From assembly GCA_033063855.1 (NCBI GenBank), contig CP093830.1, positions 10,850,854 through 10,914,853 on the forward strand: a DNA stretch of 64,000 bases, written 5' to 3'. Source of the DNA: Smittia aterrima. Its lineage: Eukaryota > Arthropoda > Insecta > Diptera > Chironomidae. Position numbers and translations under genes: made by a program. The first letter of the stretch is position 1. The number at the start of each line of letters is the position of its first letter. Positions 37,429-47,545 of the stretch are shown one piece after another. Below the pieces are notes generated by a model, which worked only from the letters and a program-made list of their open reading frames with translations, was not told the origin of the DNA and searched no databases.

Positions 37429-38511
37429 TATACGAAGCACTCACTCTCTCGGAATGAAAAGTTTCTTCAACGTTTTGAGGTTGCAAGTGAACATGAAAAT
37501 GTAAGAAATATTTCCAATTACTCCCTGAAGTCATCTTTAAACTTCCAGAGCTTGATAATCTCTTTTTGGAGAAAGAATTTAGTTGCGTCATTGGAATTTG
37601 CTCGAGAAGTAAGTTAAAACTTTTACAATAAAACCGAGCTGCTCCGATTGAAAAGCGATTGCAAACAAATTTTCTGTTTGATTTGGAATCGGACGAGTCC
37701 ACAGGCGTTTCTCGAAATCGGGTCGATAAATTGTTTTGATTACTCAAACTTTGCCATTATTTACACATTTAACTCAATTTCAAGGACCGAATCGAGCTTC
37801 TCTCGAGCACAGCCGGAATAAATTGGAAAATCATTCAAACGTCTGCATCGAGATGCAGAATTAACCGGTTGTGCATCAACAAGAACTCTGTGGGGAATAA
37901 ATTTCAGTGACAACGAGTTCGACATGATGAACGATTTCCCATCGCATAAAATTGTGTATTTATCTCTTCCTCTGATATGACGCTATCTCGATCGTTCTCC
38001 GACGTGCTGGTTAGATGGAGGAAGAAAGGTTTTCTCGGGGAGAATTTCGTTCGCCTCAATTCAATTTGATGATGAAAATGTAATTTCAATTTATTATTCA
38101 ACGACGATATTTCTTCACACATCATTGCCTTAGTTTGTGATATTGCCAATTTATATGAGCCTAGTCTCCTTCTCTCTCTCTTTCTGAGCTGCTTCTAGTT
38201 TTTGGGTCACTGGCGTGTACTTTTCGATGAATTTTATTAAACTCACATCATCAGTTTTCCTGCATGCCCAAGACAAATTCAATAATTTATGTCGAGTGTT
38301 TTGGGATTAGATCCCGAATTGATGGTGAATGAAATGGCCTGATAAAGGTTCATGAATTTTTAAATCGCCCTGAGACCGTTTTGACTTTCATCTCGAGACA
38401 TTACTGCGACGAAATCTTTTGGGGCGGATCCTTTCTTTTATTTAAAATGTATTTCCGGTCAGTGCTCTGCTGACTTAACTTTAATTAATGATTTATTTGG
38501 ACGATTATTGT
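37429..38511. other. Unmatched spacer inside set Y, left
   Basis: About 1.1 kb between islands Y2 and Y3. The corresponding interval on the other side (56643-59407) is 2.8 kb and carries the TIR element at 57385-58672. Frames at 37297-37617 and 37421-37747 overlap on opposite strands and have no signature. A CTCTCTCT run lies near 38170-38185. Confidence 0.5.
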
Positions 38512-39803
38512 TTACAGTTCGAGTTCGTTTTGTTTTCGTACAAAAATATTTTCTGTTTGTCAACTGTAACGAGCGGAAAAAGTTTTATTGCAAATATTGA
38601 ATGAATGGAAAACTGCTGTCTCTCCTGAGAATTGCATCATTTTTTAAACAAAAGATTTTTTATTTTTTTTATTTGTACTAAGGATTGCTTTAGCGAAAAG
38701 ATTTTTTTAATAACTTAATAACTCTGTGAATGAAGTAAATGCTGACGAAGGTGGAAGAGTTTTAAAAATATTTTCCGATATTTTCATGTTTGCTGATTCA
38801 AGTCAACTTTGCTCACATGTTCAGCTCAACTTGACATCGAGATACAAGCATTGAAGGAGTAAAGCAAACAAGAAACATCAAAATGAGCATTTTTGATGTA
38901 AATAAATTGAATTGCAACTCTGCCTTTTCATTTAGAATTTCCTTTTCATGTGAAAAAAGTTGAGAGAGCATGATGAACACGTCAGAGCGGATGAACACAA
39001 AATTAGATGTGCGAGTGAAAGGAAACAAACGAAAACATTTTCACCCTTTCAAGAGAAAATTTATTCAATTTTATTTCGCAATAAGCTAACTTCTTCTTAA
39101 AGCTCACGATCGATATCGAAGGAAGCGTGAAAAGCGAGGAGAGGAAATGTGAATCGTCTCGTCAACTCGCATGACGAAAATTAATTCGAATGATTTCCGT
39201 TTCGTCTTCATCTCCGCGAACGAAGAACATCTCGCGATGTGTTAACTAATCTCGAAGGTATTAAAGTCGCAACCTGAGACGCTTATCGAGTTACGTAAAA
39301 TATTTCGGCAGTCAATTCACGACATGAAGAGAGCTCTGAGAAGTCGTGATACGTTTTGACATGTTTTGTCATGCGTTCGAGCTTTAATTAACTTTCCAAC
39401 CCTCGAGGAATGAATGCTGATGTCGGTAATTTTACTCAACAAACGTCGCACATTTCAGCTAATCTCTGATGAAATCTGACTAAAGATAATCTCAAAGTCG
39501 TGTTCGTCTTCTTATCAAAGATGAAATTGTGTTTCCTTTTCCTTCACTCGAGACAAACTTTAAACTTTAAAGCAGATCGAACAATTCATTATCTCCAACA
39601 GTTTCCACGAATAAAAATGCGAAGCAATAAAGTTTTGGCAAATTGTTTTCATTCAGCAATCGCTGCAGCAGCTGCAAACGCTTTCAACTGTGGATAATGA
39701 TTTTAGAGATAAATTCAGCTTCATGAATAATTTGCCAAATTAATAGTTTTTCATGTGAAGGCGAGAATCGACGATGTGGGCGCACTCAATGTGAACTCAT
39801 TAA
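38512..39803 (-). repeat. Inverted-repeat island Y3, left copy
   Basis: About 1.29 kb matching the reverse complement of about 55397-56642 (coordinate sum 95199 through the core). The core from about 38790 to 39800 is nearly identical, with only isolated mismatches such as gaagaacat/gatgaacat near 39225. The outer end, 38512-38790, is more diverged and has an extra segment of roughly 45 bp here. The inner edge is sharp, at aactcattaa. Confidence 0.9.
38817..38890 (-). CDS. Possible signal-peptide exon in island Y3 (left copy)
   Basis: A good start context (aaaATG) opens 24 codons, MLILMFLVCFTPSMLVS then RCQVELN, ending at a strong GTGAGC donor in phase 2. This looks like the first exon of a secreted or membrane protein. 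No downstream exon could be joined to it within the window. The phase differs from that of the Beat exon 2 (phase 1), so it is not a simple alternative first exon of Beat copy A. An identical exon lies at 56309-56382. It could also be a chance frame. Confidence 0.35.
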
Positions 39804-41600
39804 TAGTTAGAGCTGCGCTTACTTCAATCGAAATTAATTTTGGTAATTGACAGTCCAGTACAAACATTTTACAATTAATCAGAATTCATTATCTATTTAC
39901 ATTTATTTGTTGAATGGCTTCACAGTTTGAGGAATTAATCTCCTAGCAACGAATTAGGTCATCATCCTCTCAGGTTAACGTAACCTTCTTCGAAATCGGA
40001 TATTTTAATTGAAAAAGATCAAGGATTTATCAAGAAAGACGGTGTCAGATTAAAACAAAGTCAGATTTCGTCTCGGTAATAAGATATCTTGAGTTCCCTT
40101 ATAAAGTTGCTCAATTCAAGTTTCTACATTCCTTATTGAAAAAGAAATTTCTTAATTACATTTTATTGAATTCTTTTTGTTTAAATGTTTGCCGCTAACT
40201 GTTGGCAGCTAACTAATTCATTAAAAGTTTCGTGTCATAACAACATTTGTCCCATGTCGGATCGTTTTTCCCTTCCTCCTGCTTAAAGAGCCTTTGAATA
40301 ATTTGCATAAAGAAATCGAAAGCTTTTTGCATGAGTTTTCGTCTCATGCATAAATTTTCTCATGAGTCGTCTGCTGCTTCCTCCGATGCGAAAACTCTGA
40401 GAATAAATTGTTGAGAATTTAGATAGAGAGCTGTGTTTCATTTTGTGGAAAATTTCCGTCTCGAGGCGGAGACTGAAATCCCATTAATTGCACGTCAAGA
40501 GTGGTTTACATTGCGTCTGCTTCATTATTCATCAACTCTTGATATTTCCCTGCAGTTCCCGAGCTCTTCCAAAAGAACTCAGACAGAATAATTAAAGACA
40601 AAACTCTTTTGATGTTTAAATTCCTCAAATGTGTAACATGTTCATTCTCTTTGACATCGAAGAGGCTTCTCTCGTGGCAACTTATTCTAATTTTCTCTGG
40701 TAAACGAGAGAATGTTGTAAAAAAAATTCTTCAAAGATTAAAATCGATTGTAAGTTTATCATCGAAGCGTAATAAACTATAAAATATTGAAGAGCGTTTC
40801 GTAAGAATCGACGATGAAATATTTTTTAACATCTTGTCATCGTCTTCGAAATAAGATATGGCACGAATTCAATTTAAGAAACGTATTAAAATGGAAATTG
40901 ATCGTAAATGCTGAATTGAAATTCAAATTTTCTGTAAGCGATTTTATTTTTGTGTGAGTTCTGATTAAAGCTTCTATTCGTCTTCGAGCTTTGTGTTCAT
41001 TTCGATTTCCATGCACGATGCTGTTTGAATTAGGCTCGCCACTATCAATTAAAATCCCCGTGTCATCGGCTAACCTCGTTTGTATATCATTTCGTCGATT
41101 ATTCACCATTCGTTCGGGATATTTGGATTGGAACCAAAGCATTAATTATGAAAAAGTTGGCTCGGGAATCCAACATAAACCGCAAACACAAATTCCTCGT
41201 GCATGATGACAGAAAATATTTTTCTGTGTCCACCGGAGCATTGAGGAACTTTCGATGAATAAAAACTAATGGGTACACCAATATTATTGCTCGGATCTCT
41301 AACGCGTTTGTTTGAGAACTCTGTGATGGAAAAAAAAGTTAAAGAGTGGAGCTTAATGCCAGGTTGAGTTTGCCTTTCTGGCAACTGCATAAAATGTCAG
41401 ATCTGAAATGAAATGCGGCTGTCGTGAAAATGGAAATGCAACTGTGCTACAGAGTTGGGGGACATTTTTTGTAATTCATGCATGGAAAGTTCGTGGATTT
41501 TATTTTCAGTCTTTTCACGGTTCGCTGATGTTTACGACTTCTTGCTATTCTAATGGATTTAACTCTTTTATGTTTGAGGTGCTCCCCTTGCTCTTTTTTT
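39804..41600. other. Gene-poor stretch upstream of the cathepsin 3' end
   Basis: About 1.8 kb between island Y3 and the 3' end of the cathepsin gene. No recognisable exon; frames at 40837-41142 and 41142-41390 (minus) lack family signatures. Confidence 0.5.
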
Positions 41601-42817
41601 TTATAAAATCGGAACAGAAGGAAACTCAGCGATGCCGCAATGATTTCCAGCATTTCTTGCTATTCTCACAAAGCTGGAATGTTTGAAAAGTTAAAAGAGA
41701 ATCAAAATCGAAAGAATCTGCTCACCCGTTCTCTCCCCAATTCGCGCCATAAGAATTCTTCACCAGCCAATAATCTTTCTTCGTCTTCTTATCTCGACCG
41801 AATCCCACCAACAGCATGGCATGATTAATGTTAAGTGAACACTTCTCATCGTAGTAAATTCCATTTTTGTAGCTCTGAAACGAAGCGAGGGAAGCGTCGA
41901 TTGCAATCGAAATTGGACCTTTGATTGAAACAAATTTCATCAAAAGCGTTTCATCGCCTGACTCAATGGTTTCGTAAGATGTTATGTTTCCATTTGAAGA
42001 TTGAACTTGATTACATCCAAACCAATCGCCAGCCATGTAAGGATATTCGCTGGCAAGTGCGAGACCTCCATTGTTCGACAAATAATTGAAAGCGTTGATC
42101 ATGTCACCTCCGGAACATCCAAAGTTCCCAAGCTCCAGGTCACGATTGCAATCGATTAGATTTTGATCGGAAAGCTTCACGAGCTGACCAGTCTTTTTAA
42201 AAATCTGTCCCTCGATTGCTCCTGTGGTTGAAAAGCTCCAGCACGCAGCGCAAAGCTTTTGACTTTGAACTTTAAAAATAACATTTATTACATGGGGAGT
42301 TCCACACGAGTAAGAATTTGCTTTAAACCTGCTGTGACATATCCACGCGTAGCCCAGTTCAACGACTTTGGTTCTTTATATGAGGCTTCTTGTTCCTTTG
42401 CCAATTTTGCCTCGACAGGTCGTTTGAAGCCGTTCATACATCTGTTGACTTCTTCTGATGTCTTATCAGAATATTCCCAAACAGCTCTCGTGAAACTGAC
42501 AAGTCCTGCCTCGTATCTCAAGTTGTGCTCGTTGATGTCTCGTTGATTCACAAGGAAATTCAACATCGCAGCTTGTTCTTCAACCGAGTTTAAGTATGAT
42601 TTGTTGAAGACATTTTTGAAGATATCAAAAAAGACAATTTCTCTTTGTGTGAATTGCGAGAGAATCCGAGAAAAGTCATGAACATTCGGAATCAATTGAT
42701 TGGACTGAAAAGTAATTGAAATCGAATTTTTATTATAAACTTTCAAGTGATTCTCACGATAATCGTTTCTGATTCGAGAAAACAAAGAGCGAAGAGAAAA
42801 ATGATGTGAAGCGCCAT
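41601..42817 (-). CDS. Cathepsin L-like cysteine protease (papain family C1A)
   Basis: Four exons: 42817-42758, 42704-42329, 42269-41726 and 41673-41601, with introns of 53, 59 and 52 nt, encode 350 residues. Exon 1 is a signal peptide (MALHIIFLFALCFLE). Exon 2 is an I29 inhibitor pro-domain (FFDIFKNVFNKSYLNSVEEQ, INEHNLRYEAGLVSF, YSDKTSEEVNRCMNGF) and the mature start region PKSLNWATRGYVTA. The active site is complete: Gln149 and Cys155 (SQKLCAACWSFS), His295 (INHAMLLVGFG) and Asn317 (VKNSYGANWGENG), with GCSGG present. The gene ends NHCGIAEFPSVPIL. By family knowledge it is made as an inactive precursor and cleaves proteins in lysosomes or the gut lumen. The residues before the active cysteine (KLCAAC) depart from the usual GSCGSC, which may affect the oxyanion pocket or disulfide pairing. 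Confidence 0.9.
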
Positions 42818-43104
42818 CACAAAGGTTTACAACTAAAAAAAAAATTGATTTTCAATTCGAATTGAAATTGAAATATCAATCACGGAAATTCGTGATTGAA
42901 GCTTTGTCAACTTTTTATTGTTATTGCATTCAAAAGAAAAGTTTTCAAGTGAAACTACGAGAACTAAATTCAGTGTGATTCTGCAAAGCTGCCTCGAGAC
43001 ATAATAACTCTTGACCGTGCTTATCTGTCATTGCGAACAAAGTCTGTGTACGATCGTGACAAGGATTTAGTTGACATGCTTCGCTCCATCAGAATTTCAT
43101 CGTC
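42818..43104. promoter_or_regulatory. Interval between cathepsin start and island X2
   Basis: About 290 bp between the cathepsin start codon and the inverted-repeat island. It should hold the cathepsin promoter and 5' UTR. I see AT-rich DNA and a short inverted motif around 42850-42895 (gattttcaattcgaattga and cacggaaattcgtg) but no certain TATA box. Confidence 0.35.
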
Positions 43105-44375
43105 AGTAGCTGAGTGGAATATCTCGTTACGTTGTCATGACACTAAAACTTTTATTACAGCAGCTCCTCGGTTGCTTGAGTGTAATTCAGCTCTGCCACC
43201 TCACATGACGATGGGCGAGAGTAAACATCAGAAATGAGAAAAGGAAGAAAAACAATTTAGATGGCACTTTGCTTGAAACTTTCGTCTTCGTTTCAACTTC
43301 ATTTCGTGATCTCGAGAGTTGAATTACATTTTGTTTAGTTGTTTCAAGATCTGCTGTTGTTGAAAGAATTTTTCTCGTTTTTTTCGAAAAACCGAGAATC
43401 ACATTCCGAATAGCAATTTGGCTCATCGTAGCTTTTATTGAAAAAGTTTCTGTGTGTTCTTCAAAAAGCACTCGAAGCTAATGCTTGTGTGATTCGTCTA
43501 ATGTTTAATTTCCACATCGTCGACGTTTGTCTCGTCGTCTTCTTTTCAAGGAAACTGATTAAAAGCCGCCTTGGGTTGACAACTTTAATAAATGTTTCCT
43601 CGTCCTTTTGTGTGTGAGTTGAGAGAATAAAATAATTGTGAGTCCATGCGCTGAAACGAAGTCAATTTGATGATCTTTTCCCTAAATGCCAATTTTTGCG
43701 CAATGAACTTTTCCTTCTGTCGAATCGAGAAATTACTTTTCACGACCTTTCTCCGGTTCATCATACAAAGAATGAAAGAGAGGGAAGTCAGGCCATATTT
43801 TTCATGAGAAAGTTCGAACCTTTGGGAATGTTCTGTTCTGCCACTGCAGAATCAGCTCAGGCGTTATGTTGTGTTATGTTGGGAAATGAAGACAAATGAG
43901 AAAGTTTTCCTTCCCCGAGCTCATGTTTCATGTGAAACTTTGTCGTGTGGAAAAATGTGATAATATTTTAATTCGAGCGTTTCTCACGCCTTGAAACCAA
44001 CTCAACTCCTCTCGCTCTCTGTCTCTCGTTGCATAGCGACACGACGTTTGAAGAAGCAAATTTTGAATCGTTCGTGAAACAAATCAGTTGTGAAAATCAA
44101 AAGACTTTGCCGATTCATTCGTCTTCGTAACACGTTGAAACTGTTTGCAAGTGAATTCACGAAATTGAAAACTTCGCGGTAGCAAATTCCAGAAGCGGCG
44201 GAAGTTTTGTGTTTGAGGAAGAAACGGATGAAAATAAGAAAAGTTTTCCTTGAAAAGCGTCGTGACTGAAATGAGAAGAGAAGTGGAAATGTTTGATTGT
44301 GTGTTTACGAGCGGAAGATTAAAGAATCTTCGTCTTTGTTAACCGTGAACGAGAAACGCGTTAAGAAATCGAATG
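43105..44375 (+). repeat. Inverted-repeat island X2 (copy B), distal upstream of Beat
   Basis: Reverse complement of 12455-13735. It lies about 0.8 kb upstream of the Beat copy B start codon and ends near ccgtgaacgagaaacgcg. The shared 67-codon frame (43696-43899) matches copy A exactly but is not a recognised protein. Similarity stops about 40 bp before the unrelated block that holds exon 1. Confidence 0.88.
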
Positions 44376-45187
44376 ATGCACGAAGAAGACTCAAAAGATT
44401 TTTATTACATTTTCAAATGAAATTCCTTTGAGTTACATTCCTTCACAATCGTCGGTTCATTTGATTCGAGAGACCTGAGTTTGTTAATTTATTTTTCAAT
44501 TTACTTGCACAATCGATAAAACTCTAAAGTTAACTGCAAAGGTTCGTCGTCGAATTGAAAATCACACTCACTCCCACGAGACTTAACTCATGTCGATATT
44601 TTCAATCGATCAGCACACAATTGCTTCGACCTTTCTTGTTATTGACTTTAAAGCGGTTTTTCTGTTTATTGTTAAAGTCTCTGATTAGGAAAATTCTTCT
44701 TGGCCAACTCAGGGTGGAACAGCGTTTGTGGAATGAACATGCGCGAGCGATGCTGGAGACTGGAAAACTGTTTGTTGTTCTCGATTCCAGTTTACAAAAT
44801 CTTCTTCTGTGTCAAACTTCACTTCTCTCTAGACACCACCAAATTGGGATTTAGTTTGCACTCGCACGTTGCTTTGATCAGTCGGATCCTTTTTAAATCA
44901 AAAGAGTTCAGTGAATCAAGAAACTTATTGAAATGAAAAAGTTATTATTGATATTGAATCTCCATCGACTGTCACACTCGATGTGAATCCAAAGATAAAG
45001 TTATCGTGATAAGAAGCGATTTAATGACAAAACGTGCCTGAAGTTAGAATAGAAATCGAAGTAAAAGGAAACCTTGAGGAAACTTGAAATATTTTAAAGA
45101 CGAATTCAATGGAAAGTCTGAGAGACTCGTCTCTAATTAGTGAGTGACATAATTAACATAATCAGTCAAAGCAAGTGACGTGCTATC
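44376..45187. promoter_or_regulatory. Diverged proximal upstream region of Beat copy B
   Basis: About 0.8 kb directly upstream of the Beat copy B start codon, without visible similarity to the matching interval of copy A (11407-12454). The core promoter and 5' UTR must lie here. A frame at 44555-44854 has no family signature and is probably chance. Confidence 0.45.
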
Positions 45188-47434
45188 ATGAAGAACTGGA
45201 ATATCAAAAAATGTAAACTTTGCTTCGTGCTCAGCATTATCGTTTCAAGTAAGTTTTCCCATGAGTGACCTTGAAGTCGAAATTATGCAAGCATCGAATG
45301 AAGTGCAATGTAAAGAATAAAATTCACGAGATTCAAGAAGCAGAAGGATTTAAACGATGAATCCTCTCGAGAAACGCTACTAAAGAGATTTATTCTTTTA
45401 AATAAAAAGTTTTTTGTTTCTGAGATTTTCAAAGGAGAATTGGGGATTACAAACCCAAAGACGAAGCTGATTTTTCTCCTTCATTTCTGTTTGATCAGAA
45501 ATTCTTGAATGCAAAGTTTGTGTTGAGAGATGGATTTGCATTCAACTTCCGCTTCATTCATCAACGAAATTGAATTGAAATTCGATCGGAGATAATTAGC
45601 GTTTTATTAATTAGCGAGGCTAAGCTGAAGCGCTTTGAGTCGGATCTGCTTTCAAATACAAAAATGTTAATGAATTTCTCGGTGAAACGAAAAGAACTTC
45701 AAGCTGACAAATTAATTTTCATTTCTCTCTCGTTTGAAGTTCTGCCCATCACACGAACCCTCCACATCACCAACATAATCGTGCCTCCTTTCGTTGATGT
45801 GCGAGATGTAGTCACGTTATCGTGTAGTTACAACATTGGACAGCAGAAGTTGAATTCAGTGAAATGGTACAAGAACGAAAAGGAATTTTACAGGTGAGTT
45901 CAGTTGAATCGTTGTTATCAAAGTTGAATGATGTGAAACTCATCTGCCAACAATTTCCATGCAACGAGAAGCTTTTAAAGCTTTCATTTGAATTTTTATC
46001 TCACAACAGCATAATCAATTCGAATATTAAATGAACGAATGCATTGCAGGTACGCGCCTTTGATGCCAACTCAACAGAATATGATTTTCAGTGTCGAGGG
46101 AGTTCACGTTGGCAATGATCACACATGCAACGAGAAGTTCTGTACAATACATTTAGACAACCTGGGAAGTGAATCGTCAGGCGCTTATCGCTGTGAAGTG
46201 TCCGGTGATGCTCCGGAATTTAAACTCTCACACGAGACGAGCAACATGACAGTTGCCGGTAAGTAAACAACTAAAGACTTGAGAACATAAATCGTAAGGC
46301 GGTCGCTTGTTGTTTGAAGAATTTCAATCACCAAACGCAAAGAGCTTCGACATGAATAAACAAGTTGTTTTGGCAATGCGAAGCCACGTCGAGAAGGGAA
46401 GCAATTAAAAGTTATTCGTTATAAAAACATCGCCGATGAATAATTTATTTCTCATCATGAAGACCTCGTCAAATGGAGGCCTGGGCAAAAGGAAATGAAT
46501 TAGCTTCAATGAATCTTCTTGTAAACTTTCTTTCGTTTTCTTAATTTGCTTCTAGCTCTTCCACAACACAATCCAAAGATCGAGGGTGTCGAGAAGCATT
46601 ATAACGAGAATGAGTTTCTATTTGGAAATTGCACTTCAGACTTTTCGTTCCCACCGCCGATTCTCGCGTGGTACATCAACGAGCAAAAGGCTAATCCAGA
46701 AATGCTTCAACCGTATCACGAGTCAACCATCGAAGCTTATGGCTTTAAGTTAGTGCAACGTAGTTTAGAAATTCGTTTTCGCGTAGATAAGGAAATCAAT
46801 CCGTTCATCGGCGATGGCAAAGTTCACGTGAAGTGCGTCGCGCAGATCCCGAAGATCCCATTACAGATTCGAGAGTCAAATCGCATGTTCTACGTGTCGT
46901 CGTGGGATGAACTGAGGAATCAAAAGTTAATTAACTGGAAGAATTCAGGTAAAGACTTGTGGCTTTATTAGTTTATGGAATTTCCTTTTGTTTCACTCGA
47001 GAATCGTTTATCTTCTCAAGAGTTTATTAGTGGCAATCATGAAGTTAAATTGATGCAGTAGCTTGGGCATCGAGGAAAACTAACTTGAGCGTCAAGAACG
47101 AAAAGTAACGAGAGAAAATCGCTCGAGGAAAATTCCATAAATTTTCTTTTTGTGTTGTTGTTGTGAATAAATTTGCATGGAAAAGCTGATTTTCTTGTTC
47201 TTCAGTTCAGTTTTATTTATGATTATTTACGATCAACGATAAATGAGAAAGTTATGGTTAAGTGAAGAGCTCTTCAAAATATTTTTCTTGTTTCTCTTTT
47301 GCATTTTCTTCTTAGCTCGGAGCAGCGCAACATCAAACTCGCTGCTTCTGTTAAGCATCTTCGTGTTCATCAATTATGCAATCTCCAGCAGGAGAACTGT
47401 AAATACTTATCAGAGCCAAGCTACAACAACCTAA
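45188..47434 (+). CDS. Beaten path-like Ig-domain protein, copy B
   Basis: Five exons, 45188-45248, 45740-45893, 46050-46258, 46556-46948 and 47316-47434 (phases 1, 2, 1, 1), encode 311 residues. Exon 1 gives the signal peptide (MKNWNIKKCKLCFVLSIIVS). The first Ig-like domain spans about residues 30-110, with cysteines in LSCSYN and YRCEVS and the Beat signature WYKNEKEFYRYAP. The second spans about 120-245 (GNCTS, LAWYIN, VKCVAQ). A hydrophobic segment lies near residues 282-297 with a 16-residue polar tail. Beat proteins bind Side-type receptors and regulate axon adhesion and targeting. Exons 2-5 encode exactly the same protein as copy A on the opposite strand. The first intron is 491 nt here versus 632 nt in copy A. 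Confidence 0.88.
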
Positions 47435-47545
47435 GTGATTTTAAATGATTTGAGAGTATCTGAAGGAGATTACAAGTCTAAGAAAATGTTCTTTGTGTCG
47501 AAGCAAGAAAAGAAAAAACTGTTATCAATAAAATAAAATGAAGAG
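45545..47545 (+). repeat. Inverted-repeat island X1 (copy B), Beat exons 2-5
   Basis: Partner of 8880-10915. The core 45664-47434 keeps exact spacing with copy A through all exons and introns. The downstream flank, 47440-47545, still aligns (agaaaatgttctttgtgtcg and gttatcaataaaat are shared) but with many changes, so the flank is clearly older than the core appears. Confidence 0.92.
47527..47532 (+). terminator. Polyadenylation signal AATAAA of Beat copy B
   Basis: AATAAA 93 nt after the stop codon, conserved in position and context with copy A (8888-8893) although the surrounding 3' sequence differs. Confidence 0.55.

Noticed and set aside
38817..38890. Alternative first exon for Beat copy A
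   Set aside because: The donor is in phase 2, whereas Beat exon 2 needs phase 1, and the distance would be about 28 kb across several other genes.
8880..47545. One simple large palindrome centred near 28 kb
   Set aside because: Set X is symmetric about 28 kb, but set Y is symmetric about 48 kb, and the genes between 13.7 and 43.1 kb are not mirrored. A single palindrome does not explain the layout.
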